Positions 8,376-16,447 of a stretch of DNA of 64,000 nucleotides are shown here, piece after piece. Position 1 is the first letter of the stretch. The number at the start of each line of letters is the position of its first letter. The notes below the pieces were generated by a model. It had not been told where the DNA came from. It did no database searches and was given only the letters and a program-made list of their open reading frames with translations. The stretch comes from Halodurantibacterium daqingensis (GTDB taxonomy: Bacteria; Pseudomonadota; Alphaproteobacteria; Rhodobacterales; Rhodobacteraceae). Location: NCBI RefSeq assembly GCF_042666235.1, contig NZ_JBHTFQ010000002.1, forward strand, positions 506,532 to 570,531, given 5' to 3'. A program made the position numbers and the translations under genes.

Positions 8376-9527
8376 TTAGGGCGCCCCGCCATAATCGATC
8401 TCGATTTCGATGCGACGGTTGCGCTCGCGTGCCTCGGCACTGGTATTGGGCGCCACCGGCCGCGTCTCGCCATAGCTGACCGCCTTCATCCGTTCGGGGC
8501 CGACAAGGCCAGTGGCTTCGAGCTGGCGCACCACGCTGGCCGAACGCGCCGCCGCCAGATCCCAGTTGTTGCGATAGATCGACCCCGGGCCGATCGGCAC
8601 ATCGTCGGTATGGCCGGAAACGGTGATGCTGCTGGTGCTGCGCATGCTGGAGAAGGCGATGCGGGACATGATGTCGCGCGCCTCGGATGTCAGCGTGGCC
8701 GAGCCGGACGGGAAGGCGCCGCCGGCGCCGACGGTGACAAAGACCTTGCCATCGCGCCGCTCGACCTCGACCAGCCCCTCGCCCAGTTCCTGACGCAGGG
8801 CGACGCGCAGCGCGTCTTCGGCCACGGCGGCACGCTCTTCGGCGGCGCTGTCGTTCGCGCCCCCAGGCTGGGCACCCGTGGCCGGGCCGCCCGCGGCCGC
8901 GCCCGCATCCGCGCCGCCCTGCGCCGTGCCTTCGCCCGCACCCCCCGCAAGGGTGCCCTCGGCGGCAGAGCCTCCGGTCTGCGCCCCTTCACTTGCCGCA
9001 GCCAGGGCGCGCAGCATTTCGGCCTGCGCGCCTTCACCAGCGGCGCTGATCTGGACCTGCTCGCCCTCGATTTCGAGCGTCAGGGTGCCGTTCTCGATCG
9101 CTTCGCGCAGCGCGTCGGCCAGGCTTTCGGAATCGGATGGGGGTTTGCCATCCTCGCCTTCGCCGCCATCCTCGGATTTGGTTTCAAGTTCGGGGCGTTC
9201 CTGTTCGGTGGTCTGCTGGGTCAGCGTATCGGTGACGGACAGGGCCGGCGACGGGCTGAAATCCAGCGACAGGACGGTGGTGCCCTTGGGCGGTTCGACG
9301 ATCGGCACCAGACGCTGCACCCCGAAGGAATCGCGCAGCGACCCCGAGATTTGCTTGAACTTGGGGACGTTGAATTCGGCAAAGGACAGGATCAGCACGA
9401 AGAACGCCATGAGCAGCGTCGCCATGTCGGCGAAGGTCGCCATCCAGGCGGGCGCACCGGGGGGCGGGCACTTCGGGCATTCCTGCTCTTCCTCGTCTTC
9501 GGGGGGCAGCTCGACGATCTTGGACAT
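8376..9527 (-). CDS. motB: Flagellar stator protein MotB, PomB-like
   Basis: 383 aa. The plug/TM region is preceded by CPKCPPPGAPAWMATFAD; the ion-binding Asp is D34. The segment after the TM (FKQISGSLRDSFGVQ and PPKGTTVLSLDF) matches the sodium-type PomB family better than classical MotB. Residues about 190-250 are an Ala/Gly-rich low-complexity linker. The C-terminal OmpA-like peptidoglycan-binding domain shows ITVSGHTDDVPIG and ERNRRIEIEIDYG. It anchors stator units to the wall. It follows motA by 4 bp. The R. sphaeroides Fla1 stator is also PomAB-like in sequence yet proton-driven, so the coupling ion cannot be read from homology. Confidence 0.92.
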   Translation of the reverse strand: MSKIVELPPEDEEEQECPKCPPPGAPAWMATFADMATLLMAFFVLILSFAEFNVPKFKQISGSLRDSFGVQRLVPIVEPPKGTTVLSLDFSPSPALSVTDTLTQQTTEQERPELETKSEDGGEGEDGKPPSDSESLADALREAIENGTLTLEIEGEQVQISAAGEGAQAEMLRALAAASEGAQTGGSAAEGTLAGGAGEGTAQGGADAGAAAGGPATGAQPGGANDSAAEERAAVAEDALRVALRQELGEGLVEVERRDGKVFVTVGAGGAFPSGSATLTSEARDIMSRIAFSSMRSTSSITVSGHTDDVPIGPGSIYRNNWDLAAARSASVVRQLEATGLVGPERMKAVSYGETRPVAPNTSAEARERNRRIEIEIDYGGAP

Positions 9528-9531
9528 GGGC

Positions 9532-10293
9532 TCAGGCCGCCTGCAGCGTGGCCTGAACCTTGGGCGGCAGGCCCGCGGTCATCTGTTCCTGGATGTTGCG
9601 CGGGCTTTCGCCGCGGGCGATGTTGCGCAGCCCCTCCAGCACCATCTCGCGATAGAGCACCTCGTAGGTCGTGTAGCCCTCCATCTTGGTCAGCATCGGC
9701 CCGAACAGAACGTTGGCCAGGAAGGCGCCGTAAAGCGTGGTCAGAAGCGCCACCGCCATGGCCGGGCCGATCGCCTTGGCGTCCTCGATGTTGCCCAGCA
9801 TCAGCACCAGTCCGATCAGCGTACCGATCATGCCCATCGCCGGGCCGATGTCGATCCAGGCCTTGACCACCGCCTGCGACTGGGCGTGCCGGCTTTTCAT
9901 CGCGCTGATCTCCTGGCGCAACTGGCGTGTCAGCTTGGCCTCGTCGGCGCCATCGACCAGCAGTTGAAGCCCCTTTTCAAAGAACTTGTCGGGCACCTCC
10001 TGGCCCTCCAGCGCCATCATCCCGTCCTTGCGGGCCACGGCCGAGAGCTCGACGATCCGTTCGATCATCTCTTTCTGTTTCTTCATCTTGGGCATGAAGG
10101 CCTTGGCCATCGCCCCGAAACTGCCCAGAAACACCGGCAGCGGTGCCGTGTACATCACCGCGAAAAAGGTGCCGCCAAAGACGATCAGGATCGACGGCAC
10201 GTCGATGAAGGGGCTGAGCCCCCCGCCCGAGATCATGGCACCGACGATCATGCCGACGGCGCCGATCAGTCCGATGAGTGAGGCGATATCCAT
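9532..10293 (-). CDS. motA: Flagellar stator protein MotA, PomA-like
   Basis: 253 aa, the same length as Vibrio PomA. Start chosen at ATG 10291-10293 (MDIASLIGLIGAV) with AAAGGG upstream; the longer open frame to 10641 runs through the DUF1566 gene on the other strand and is discarded. Four TM segments are visible: about 3-22, 30-50, 145-170 and 180-200. The cytoplasmic loop between TM2 and TM3 carries the FliG-interacting charged residues. The TM3-TM4 signature is IGPAMGMIGTLIGLVLML and AIGPAMAVALLTTLYGA. It forms the stator with MotB downstream. I see no good sigma-54 site in the 129-bp divergent gap on this strand. Confidence 0.93.
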   Translation of the reverse strand: MDIASLIGLIGAVGMIVGAMISGGGLSPFIDVPSILIVFGGTFFAVMYTAPLPVFLGSFGAMAKAFMPKMKKQKEMIERIVELSAVARKDGMMALEGQEVPDKFFEKGLQLLVDGADEAKLTRQLRQEISAMKSRHAQSQAVVKAWIDIGPAMGMIGTLIGLVLMLGNIEDAKAIGPAMAVALLTTLYGAFLANVLFGPMLTKMEGYTTYEVLYREMVLEGLRNIARGESPRNIQEQMTAGLPPKVQATLQAA

Positions 10294-10374
10294 TGGTCTG
10301 CCCTTTGCTGGCCTGCTGCTGCGCATCGCCTTCAAGAATCGTACCAGCCGGCGCGGGCACCGGCCCGGGGCACC

Positions 10375-10390
10375 TGGCATGGGACTTGCT
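10375..10390 (+). promoter_or_regulatory. Sigma-54 promoter for the DUF1566 gene
   Basis: TGGCATGGGACTTGCT matches the sigma-54 consensus TGGCACG-N4-TTGCW, with the invariant GG and GC ten bases apart. Transcription would start near 10401, about 22 bp before the ATG at 10423. The -24 element TGGCATGG is shared with the promoters before motF and fliO. Confidence 0.8.
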
Positions 10391-10422
10391 TGCCCGTCGC
10401 AACCACGGCAGGAGCGGGACGG

Positions 10423-10929
10423 ATGAGACGATTTTCCTTGCGGCACCTCGGGCGCGGGCGCGCCGCGATGCTGGCAGCGGCGATCTGGGGCGGTATCGCC
10501 GGGCAGGCGCTGGCGGCGGATCTTGTCCCCTGGGGCAATGTGGTGCGCGACATGGACAACCGGATCGACTGGCTGCGCTGTGCCGTGGGCCAGCGCTGGA
10601 ATGGCGACACCTGCCTGGGCGAGGCCTTGCGGCTGAACCACGACGCCATGCCGCAGGTCATCGCCCAGGCGAACCAGCAGCTGGGCGGGCGCTGGCGGCT
10701 TCCCACCCGGCGCGAGCTTGAGGGCCTTCTGTGCCAGACCTGCCGCCCGGCGCGGATCGACCCGCGGCTGTTTCCCGCCACGCCCGCCACCTCGTTCTGG
10801 ACGGGCCAGCGGCCGCTTCTGTCACCGCGCAACTACTGGAGCGTCAACTTCCTGATCGGTCACAGCTACGGCCGTTTTTTCCCGCAGCACGAACTTGCCG
10901 TGCGGCTGGTGCGCGACCGCCGCGACTGA
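10423..10929 (+). CDS. Exported DUF1566 (Lcl-type) protein in the flagellar island
   Basis: 168 aa. Start chosen at ATG 10423, behind GGAGCGGGACGG; an in-frame ATG at 10378 lies inside the sigma-54 promoter and cannot be used from that transcript. Residues 1-36 are a signal peptide (basic start, AAAIWGGIAGQALA|AD). The rest matches a DUF1566/Lcl C-terminal domain: RCAVGQRWNGDTCLG, then WRLPTRRELEGLLC, PATPATSFWTGQ and a final LAVRLVRDRRD. Four Cys may form disulfides. It lies between divergent motA and fliC with its own sigma-54 promoter, suggesting a periplasmic or surface role in motility, but no function is established from sequence. Confidence 0.8.
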   Translation: MRRFSLRHLGRGRAAMLAAAIWGGIAGQALAADLVPWGNVVRDMDNRIDWLRCAVGQRWNGDTCLGEALRLNHDAMPQVIAQANQQLGGRWRLPTRRELEGLLCQTCRPARIDPRLFPATPATSFWTGQRPLLSPRNYWSVNFLIGHSYGRFFPQHELAVRLVRDRRD

Positions 10930-11047
10930 TCCGGGCCGGATGCTTGGCGGCGCGGCAGCGAAAAAGTTGCGCGGCCCGCTAAACATCCCGGCAGTGCGTC
11001 GTTTCCCCTCTCAGGCGCGAACCGCCAACATGGATCAGGAGGCGACA

Positions 11048-12505
11048 ATGACTGCGATCAACACCAATACCGGCGCAATTCTGGCACGGGCGAACATGGC
11101 CCGCGTCAGCGAAGAGTTCAACACATCGATGTCCCGGCTGTCGTCGGGGCTGCGCATCAATGCTGCCAAGGACGATGCCGCCGGCATGGCGATCTCCGAG
11201 CGGATGACCTCGCAGATCAAGGGTCTGAACCAGGCAGTGCGCAACGCGGCCGACGGCAAGAACCTGGTCGATACCACCGAGGGCGCGCATGTCGAGATCA
11301 GCAACATGTTGCAGCGGCTGCGCGAACTGTCGGTGCAATCGGCCAACGATACCAACACCTCGTTCGACCGCCGCGCAATCAGCGCCGAGGCCAACCAGCT
11401 TGTGTCCGAGATCAACCGCGTTGCCTCGCAGACCACCTGGAACGGCATGTCGCTGCTGAACGGCGATTTTGCGGGCAAGCAGCTGCAGATCGGCGCCGAC
11501 AAGGGCCAGACGCTGAACTTCAACGTCGACAGCGCCGCCGCCAAGGATATCGGCGCCCACAGGATCACGACGACCGGTGGCGTCAATCTGGGGGATGAGA
11601 GCGGCATCGAAAGCGAAACGCTGACACTGACCGGTCATCTCGGTTCGGCAGAAATCACCACCAGCGCAGAGCAGTCGGCAGAATCGCTGGCCAAGGCGAT
11701 CAATGCCGAAGCCTCCAAGACGGGGGTCGAGGCGACGGCCATCAACAAGGCCAAGCTCAGCTTTGGCGTCGCCGGATCCGCTACGTTCAAACTGAACGGC
11801 GTTTCGATTTCGGCAAGTGTCAACGACACGGGCGACATCCGAACGCTGCGCGACGCGATCAATGCGGTTTCGGGCAAGACGGGCATCACTGCCACGATGG
11901 GTGCCAGCAATGGTGAAATCGTCCTGACCAGCGCCAGCGGCGCCGACATCAAGATCAGCGACTACAAAGCGGCAAGCGCCAACACCAAACTGGGTGTTGC
12001 AGGTCTCAAGTCTGACGGCAGCTTCGGAGAGGTCAAGACCATTGACAACACCGATAATAAAGGAGCCGTCGTGACCGGTCAGGTCGAACTCTCGTCGGCC
12101 AAATCCTTCGCGATCACGACAAATGAAAAATCCGGCAAGGCAGGTAAAAACGTGCTGGGCGAAGAAGCGGCTGGCGCCTCGAAGCTCGCCTCGGTCTCTG
12201 AAATCGACCTCAGCAGCGCCACGGGTGCGGCCGATGCGATCAAGGTGATCGACGTTGCGCTGCAGAAGATCAACCAGTCGCGCGCCGATCTGGGGGCGAT
12301 CTCGAACCGGCTCGACAGCACGATCAGCAACCTCACCAACATCACCGTCAATATCGAGGGCTCGCGGTCGCAGGTGATGGATGCCGACTATGCCAAGGAA
12401 TCGACGGCGCTGGCCCGCAGCCAGATCCTGTCGCAGGCCTCGACGGCGATGCTGGCGCAGGCCAATGCTTCCAAGCAGAACGTGCTCAGCCTGCTCCAGG
12501 GCTGA
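11048..12505 (+). CDS. fliC: Flagellin
   Basis: 485 aa, start ATG 11048 with AGGAGG about 8 bp upstream (longer in-frame starts lack flagellin character). The N-terminal D0/D1 is typical: SRLSSGLRINAAKDDAAGMA, NAADGKNLVDTTEGA, LQRLRELSVQSANDTN. The C-terminal D1/D0 shows INQSRADLGAISNRLDSTI, MDADYAKESTALARSQIL and the end ANASKQNVLSLLQG. Residues about 175-400 are the variable surface domain, rich in Ser/Thr/Ala and slightly less GC-rich. It is exported through the flagellar type III gate encoded nearby and polymerises into the filament. A perfect terminator follows. No confident sigma-28 or sigma-54 promoter was found in the 118 bp upstream. Confidence 0.96.
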   Translation: MTAINTNTGAILARANMARVSEEFNTSMSRLSSGLRINAAKDDAAGMAISERMTSQIKGLNQAVRNAADGKNLVDTTEGAHVEISNMLQRLRELSVQSANDTNTSFDRRAISAEANQLVSEINRVASQTTWNGMSLLNGDFAGKQLQIGADKGQTLNFNVDSAAAKDIGAHRITTTGGVNLGDESGIESETLTLTGHLGSAEITTSAEQSAESLAKAINAEASKTGVEATAINKAKLSFGVAGSATFKLNGVSISASVNDTGDIRTLRDAINAVSGKTGITATMGASNGEIVLTSASGADIKISDYKAASANTKLGVAGLKSDGSFGEVKTIDNTDNKGAVVTGQVELSSAKSFAITTNEKSGKAGKNVLGEEAAGASKLASVSEIDLSSATGAADAIKVIDVALQKINQSRADLGAISNRLDSTISNLTNITVNIEGSRSQVMDADYAKESTALARSQILSQASTAMLAQANASKQNVLSLLQG

Positions 12506-12532
12506 CGGAATCCTGACGCCGCGATGCGGCCG

Positions 12533-12558
12533 ACCCGGGGCGCGCGCCCCGGGTTTTT
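12533..12558 (+). terminator. Intrinsic terminator of fliC
   Basis: A perfect 22-nt palindrome (ACCCGGGGCGC / GCGCCCCGGGT) at 12533-12554 runs directly into TTTTT (12554-12558), 28 bp after the fliC stop. This is a textbook rho-independent terminator and separates flagellin transcription from rpoN. Confidence 0.92.
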
Positions 12559-12678
12559 CGTTGCGAAACAGGCAGCCGGCCTGTCGGTTTTCCGGCACAT
12601 TCCCGCGTCAAATAGATGATTTGCCTTGCCGCCCCCGAACACGCAGCTTGATGGCGCAGGTTCGGTAAGGGGGATGTC

Positions 12679-14127
12679 ATGCAGCTTGTTCCGGTGCAGC
12701 AGCTTCGGCAGAAACAGTCGCTGGTGGTCACGGCCCAGCTGCAGCAGGCCATTGTCCTGCTGCAGATGAACAACCTGGAACTGCGCAGCTTTATCGAACA
12801 GCAGGCCGAGGAGAACCCCTTCCTCGATACCGGCGCCCGCCTGTCCGAGGCGCCGGCCCGGCCAGAAACGCCGCTGCCTTCGGGCGTCGATCAGGGAATG
12901 CAGGCCGGTGCGGCCCTTGCCGATGGCACGCTGTCGGGCCTTGCGCAAAGCAACCTGTTCGACAGTGACCGTGGGGGCCGGCAGCCTGGCGCCGGGGGGG
13001 ATGCGCCGGATGCGGTCAGCCTTCTTGCGGCGGGGCGGCCCTCGCTTTATGCCCATGTCGGTGCGGCCATGGACCTGATGCTGGATGATCCGCGCGACCG
13101 GGCCATGGCCGAGGTGTTCCTTGAGGCGCTCGAACCCTCGGGCTGGCTGGGACGGCCGTTGGATCAGATCGCGGCGCTGTGTGGCTGTGATATGCCCAGG
13201 GCCGAAGCCCTGTTGGAGCGCCTTCAGCAGATGGAACCCGCCGGCCTTTTCGCGCGCGATCTGGCGGAATGCCTGCGCCTTCAGGCGGCGGATCGCGGCT
13301 GGCTGACGCCGGTTTTCGCGGCGCTTCTGGACAATCTGGCCCTGCTGGGCGCCGGGCAGATGCGGCAGCTGGCGCGCGCCTGCGGCTGCGAGTCCGAGGC
13401 GCTGCGCCCGCTTTTGCGGCAGTTGCGCAGCCTTGATCCCAAGCCCGGTGCGCAATTCTCGCACGAGGAGGCACCACTGCGCGCCCCTGATCTGATCGTG
13501 CGGCGTGCGGCGACGGGCTGGCAGGTGGATCTGAACCGTTCCACCCTGCCGTCGGTTCTGGTGAACGAGGATTATGCCGCCCGCGCCACCGCGCGTCGGA
13601 TGCCCGAGGACGTGCGCCGCTTCGCCTCGGGGCGGGTGGCCGATGCGCGCTGGCTGCGCCGGGCGGTCGCGCAGCGCAACGACACCGCCCTGCGGGTGGG
13701 CGCCGAGATCGTGCGCCATCAGGAGGCCTTCCTGCTGCACGGACCCGCGCATCTGCGCCCGCTGATCCTGCGCGAGGTGGCCGATGCGATCGGGGTTCAC
13801 GAAAGCACTGTCAGCCGCGTGACCACCGGCATGATGATGGCAACGCCACAGGGCAGCTTTCCGCTCAAGTTCTTCTTCAGCGCGGCGCTGAGCGCAGCCG
13901 ATCCGGGGCAGGAGGCAGGCTCGGCCGCCGCGATCCGCTACCGGATCCGCCGGATCATCGAGGGCGAACCCGCCGATGCGCCGCTGAGCGATGACGCGAT
14001 CGTCGAGATCATCGCCCGCGAAGGCGTGAACCTTGCCCGACGGACGGTGGCAAAATACCGCGAAATGCAGAACATCCCGTCGTCGTTCCAGCGACGGCGG
14101 CAGATGATGGTGTCGGGGCAGCTTTAG
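12679..14127 (+). CDS. rpoN: RNA polymerase sigma-54 factor, flagellar type (RpoN2-like)
   Basis: 482 aa. Region I is Gln/Leu-rich (QQLRQKQSLVVTAQLQQAIV, LLQMNNLELRSFIEQQAEEN), the activator-interacting domain. The core-binding region spans about 110-260, and a helix-turn-helix near 360-380 (VADAIGVHESTVSRVTTG). The RpoN box ARRTVAKYRE is at about 453-462 and recognises the -24 element. Location within the flagellar genes, as in the R. sphaeroides Fla1 cluster, suggests a dedicated flagellar sigma-54 rather than the nitrogen-linked copy. Three matching promoters lie within 8 kb. Its own promoter is not evident. A small ORF starts 3 bp after its stop. Confidence 0.93.
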   Translation: MQLVPVQQLRQKQSLVVTAQLQQAIVLLQMNNLELRSFIEQQAEENPFLDTGARLSEAPARPETPLPSGVDQGMQAGAALADGTLSGLAQSNLFDSDRGGRQPGAGGDAPDAVSLLAAGRPSLYAHVGAAMDLMLDDPRDRAMAEVFLEALEPSGWLGRPLDQIAALCGCDMPRAEALLERLQQMEPAGLFARDLAECLRLQAADRGWLTPVFAALLDNLALLGAGQMRQLARACGCESEALRPLLRQLRSLDPKPGAQFSHEEAPLRAPDLIVRRAATGWQVDLNRSTLPSVLVNEDYAARATARRMPEDVRRFASGRVADARWLRRAVAQRNDTALRVGAEIVRHQEAFLLHGPAHLRPLILREVADAIGVHESTVSRVTTGMMMATPQGSFPLKFFFSAALSAADPGQEAGSAAAIRYRIRRIIEGEPADAPLSDDAIVEIIAREGVNLARRTVAKYREMQNIPSSFQRRRQMMVSGQL

Positions 14128-14130
14128 ACC

Positions 14131-14448
14131 ATGCGGCGCGGCTGGATCCCCGGGCGTTTCAGAAGCTCTGCCGATGCCGGGGCGGGTGCTGCGCGGTCTG
14201 GGCCCGCGCCGCCGCGCCGGTTCTGGCGGCGCCCGTCGCGCAAGGTGCTGGCGGTGGCATGCCTTCTGGCGGCGGCGGCGCTGATGCTCTGGGGTCCGAC
14301 CGGGCACCACGAGGCCAGGCTGCACGCCTTGCAGGACGAGGTGACGGCGCTGCACGCGGCCATGGCCGCAGAGGAACGGCTCACCCAGACGCTTTCACTG
14401 CCCTGGGTGATCCTTGGCACAGGGCAGGCCGCGCCCGCTGTGGACTGA
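14131..14448 (+). CDS. Small predicted membrane protein downstream of rpoN
   Basis: 105 aa, starting 3 bp after the rpoN stop, which suggests translational coupling. The N-terminal 35 residues are Arg/Pro-rich. A single hydrophobic segment spans about 37-54 (KVLAVACLLAAAALMLWG), followed by a short helical stretch with coiled-coil character (LHALQDEVTALHAAMAAEER). It looks like a small single-pass membrane protein with a periplasmic helix. I do not recognise a family, and it could be a chance open frame in GC-rich DNA, although the position and TM pattern favour a real gene. Confidence 0.55.
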   Translation: MRRGWIPGRFRSSADAGAGAARSGPAPPRRFWRRPSRKVLAVACLLAAAALMLWGPTGHHEARLHALQDEVTALHAAMAAEERLTQTLSLPWVILGTGQAAPAVD

Positions 14449-14693
14449 CGCATCAGGAAACAGAGGCGGCCGATCCCGCCGCAGCACCGGATTTCTGACG
14501 CGGCACCGGCGCAAGCTTTCGAACCTCCGCGCCAGGATCCGGCTTCGCAGACCGGACGCGCCCCGGGCCGACAATTCCGTCCCGGCGGTATCCGTGCCCT
14601 CAACGCCAACGGCAGGCTGTCGGAAAGGGTCGATAAGGATGATACGAAGCCACTGCCGGGCCGGCTTGCACGCTGCGGCCGAAGGACCGCGGC

Positions 14694-15470
14694 TCAGCCG
14701 ATTTCGGCCAGGGAAGGCGCTTGCACCGCGACAGGTTTGGCACCCCACCGGAAGCAGAGCGCCGGATCCAGTCGCTGCGCGACGTTCTGCGCCTCGCGCT
14801 CGTCATGGGCGGCGATCACCATCCAGAAGCCAAGCCCGGCCGTCGTCGCCTGACCGCGCAGCAGGGTGAGCCGCGCCCGTCGGGTGCACAGCATCACCAG
14901 CCCATAGGCCAGAAGCGCCAGAAACGGGCTGACCAGCGCCGTCGCAAGGCACGCCAGAACCACCGCCACAAATGGCGTCCAGAGCCGCCGGTTCAGCATC
15001 CAGAGCGGGGGCAGCGCCACGGCCAGCCAGTCCTCGCCCAAGGCAAGCAGGTCGGCAGGGCGCTGGCTGTTTCGCGCAGGTCCGCACCAAAGCTCCCAGC
15101 TTCGCAAGCCCGGTCGTTCTGCGGCTTCGGCCAAATCCGGTTCGGTCCCGATGCGGGAGCAGAGTTCGGAGGACGCCACCGCCCAATGCCCCAGATCAGG
15201 CCGCGGGGCGAGAACCGAGAATACGCGCCCGTCGCGCCAAAGGGTCAGTGCCACTTCGCGGCCTGGGGCGGCCGGTGCCATGCGCACCGCCAACACGTCC
15301 GGCGTGCCGCGGAAGGGCGCGCCATCAAGCCCGATCAGCACATCGCCGCCCCGCAGGCCAAAGGCGCGGGCCGTCCGGCCGGGATTGGGCTTGAGCATCA
15401 GATAGCCATCCGCCGGCGCATCCGCATTTCCGGAGGGGGTGGGGTCAGAGGCAGGGGCGGGCGGGATCAT
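14694..15470 (-). CDS. PDZ-like membrane protein in the motF operon
   Basis: 258 aa. Residues about 20-95 have a PDZ-like pattern (GYLMLKPNPGRTARAFGLRG, GDVLIGLDGAPFRGTPDVLA, EVALTLWRDGRVFSV). Two hydrophobic segments follow near 148-190 (WTPFVAVVLACLATALVSPF, LALLAYGLVMLC), then a cytoplasmic-type tail (GFWMVIAAHDEREAQNVAQR). It starts 3 bp after motF ends and is the last gene of the fliO-led operon. Published work on R. sphaeroides places motF first in a unit with hypothetical genes; this may be one of them. A scaffolding or stator-assembly role is only an inference. Confidence 0.72.
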   Translation of the reverse strand: MIPPAPASDPTPSGNADAPADGYLMLKPNPGRTARAFGLRGGDVLIGLDGAPFRGTPDVLAVRMAPAAPGREVALTLWRDGRVFSVLAPRPDLGHWAVASSELCSRIGTEPDLAEAAERPGLRSWELWCGPARNSQRPADLLALGEDWLAVALPPLWMLNRRLWTPFVAVVLACLATALVSPFLALLAYGLVMLCTRRARLTLLRGQATTAGLGFWMVIAAHDEREAQNVAQRLDPALCFRWGAKPVAVQAPSLAEIG

Positions 15471-15473
15471 CGC

Positions 15474-16244
15474 TCAGGGATATTGCAGCGGGTTGTCGAT
15501 CACGGCTGCGGGGCGCTGCGGGCTGCGCGCCGCAGGGCGGGCAGCCGGTTGCGCGGCGCGGCCCGCGCCGGCCGCAGCCGGCGCCAGGCGGGCCGTCAGT
15601 TCGGCCTGCTGGCGCAGAAGGCTGTTCAGCATCTCTTCGATCTGCACGCCGCCGCCCAGCGGGGCCAGCATCTTGCTGGTGGCAAGTTGCAGATCGGCGA
15701 TCAGCGTACCGATCTCGCCAAGCTGCCGCGCCAGCCCGTCGTCGATATGGCGGTAAAGCGCGCTGACCATCTGCGGATCCAGCGCGGCGGCGGGGGAGTC
15801 CTGCGCGGCATTTGCAGCAAGCTCTGTCGTGGCCTCGGCCACCTGGGCCTCGATCCGGGCGAGCATCTCGGCCAGCCCCTCGTTGCGCGCGGCCAGATCC
15901 TCGACCAGGGCGGTCAGGCTCTCGCCCGGCTCCAGCACCTGTTCCAGCCGGTCCATCGTATCGGTCAGCAACACGAGGTTTTCCACCGACGTGGCGGTCA
16001 TGGTGCGCAGCTCGGTCAGCGAGCGGAAATAGATCAGCCCGCCCATGCCCATCGCCAGAACAAGGCCCACCAAAGCGCCGGCGAGCACGAAGCTGGCCAT
16101 GCGCTGCACCTGTTCCATCCGCGCGCCAAGGCGGCTGAAGTCGTTCTTGATGCGGTTGAATTCATGCGTCACATCGGTTGCCGCATCGGCCGCATCCAGC
16201 GCAAGCTGGATGCTGGTCTCGATCGCCTGGGTCTTGCTGCTCAT
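15474..16244 (-). CDS. motF: MotF-like bitopic flagellar rotation protein
   Basis: 256 aa from ATG 16242-16244 (MSSKTQAIETSIQLALDAAD). The first 48 residues are a cytoplasmic helix with coiled-coil character. A single TM segment spans about 50-73 (ASFVLAGALVGLVLAMGMGG). A long periplasmic coiled-coil-rich domain follows (about 80-225), then an Ala/Pro-rich tail. MotF of the R. sphaeroides Fla1 flagellum is a bitopic protein with a periplasmic C-terminus, needed for rotation together with FliL and MotB. Topology, location near rpoN and the following hypothetical gene match that description, but I could not align the sequences, so the symbol is provisional. Its ATG overlaps the stop of the upstream CxxC protein (ATGA). 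Confidence 0.65.
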   Translation of the reverse strand: MSSKTQAIETSIQLALDAADAATDVTHEFNRIKNDFSRLGARMEQVQRMASFVLAGALVGLVLAMGMGGLIYFRSLTELRTMTATSVENLVLLTDTMDRLEQVLEPGESLTALVEDLAARNEGLAEMLARIEAQVAEATTELAANAAQDSPAAALDPQMVSALYRHIDDGLARQLGEIGTLIADLQLATSKMLAPLGGGVQIEEMLNSLLRQQAELTARLAPAAAGAGRAAQPAARPAARSPQRPAAVIDNPLQYP

Positions 16245-16444
16245 CTCGGTCTCCGGGGCTGCTGCGGTGGGGGCGCGGGGGGCGGTTTCGGCTGGAACAG
16301 TGCACAATCCATGCCAGTCGTCTGCCGCACGACCAGCGCCGGCGGCTGGCGCGCGGCAAAGCCCATCGCGGCACAGGCCCACGGCCTTTCGGGACGATGG
16401 GTCACCCGCAGATACAGGCAGCCCGTGCAGCCGGTGCGCGCCAT
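16241..16444 (-). CDS. Small CxxC protein, flagellar operon
   Basis: 67 aa. Four Cys (C6, C9, C24, C47) sit in a compact pattern: GCTGCLYLRVTH, RPWACAAMGFAA and TTGMDCALF. This C-x2-C...T-x(n)-PW-x-C...GF...TG-x2-C-x2-F layout resembles a small conserved bacterial family, sometimes misnamed, of probable metal-binding proteins. A Pro-rich tail follows. The gene starts 3 bp after the upstream membrane protein ends, and its TGA overlaps the motF ATG, so it is embedded in the operon. The motF sigma-54 promoter lies inside it. Four spaced Cys suggest a zinc site; function is unknown. Confidence 0.7.
   Translation of the reverse strand: MARTGCTGCLYLRVTHRPERPWACAAMGFAARQPPALVVRQTTGMDCALFQPKPPPAPPPQQPRRPR
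16301..16316 (-). promoter_or_regulatory. Internal sigma-54 promoter for motF
   Basis: On the minus strand TGGCATGGATTGTGCA has the GG-N10-GC spacing and a -12 element GTGCA close to TTGCA. It lies inside the CxxC protein gene, 57 bp before the motF ATG. It would allow motF and the PDZ gene to be transcribed separately from the fliO-flhB part of the operon. Confidence 0.75.
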
Positions 16445-16447
16445 TGC

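Noticed and set aside
10944..10959. Possible sigma-54 promoter before fliC (TTGGC...CAGC)
   Set aside because: GG-N10-GC spacing is met, but the -12 element is CAGC rather than TTGC and the -24 block is weak. A sigma-28 site with correct spacing was also not found.
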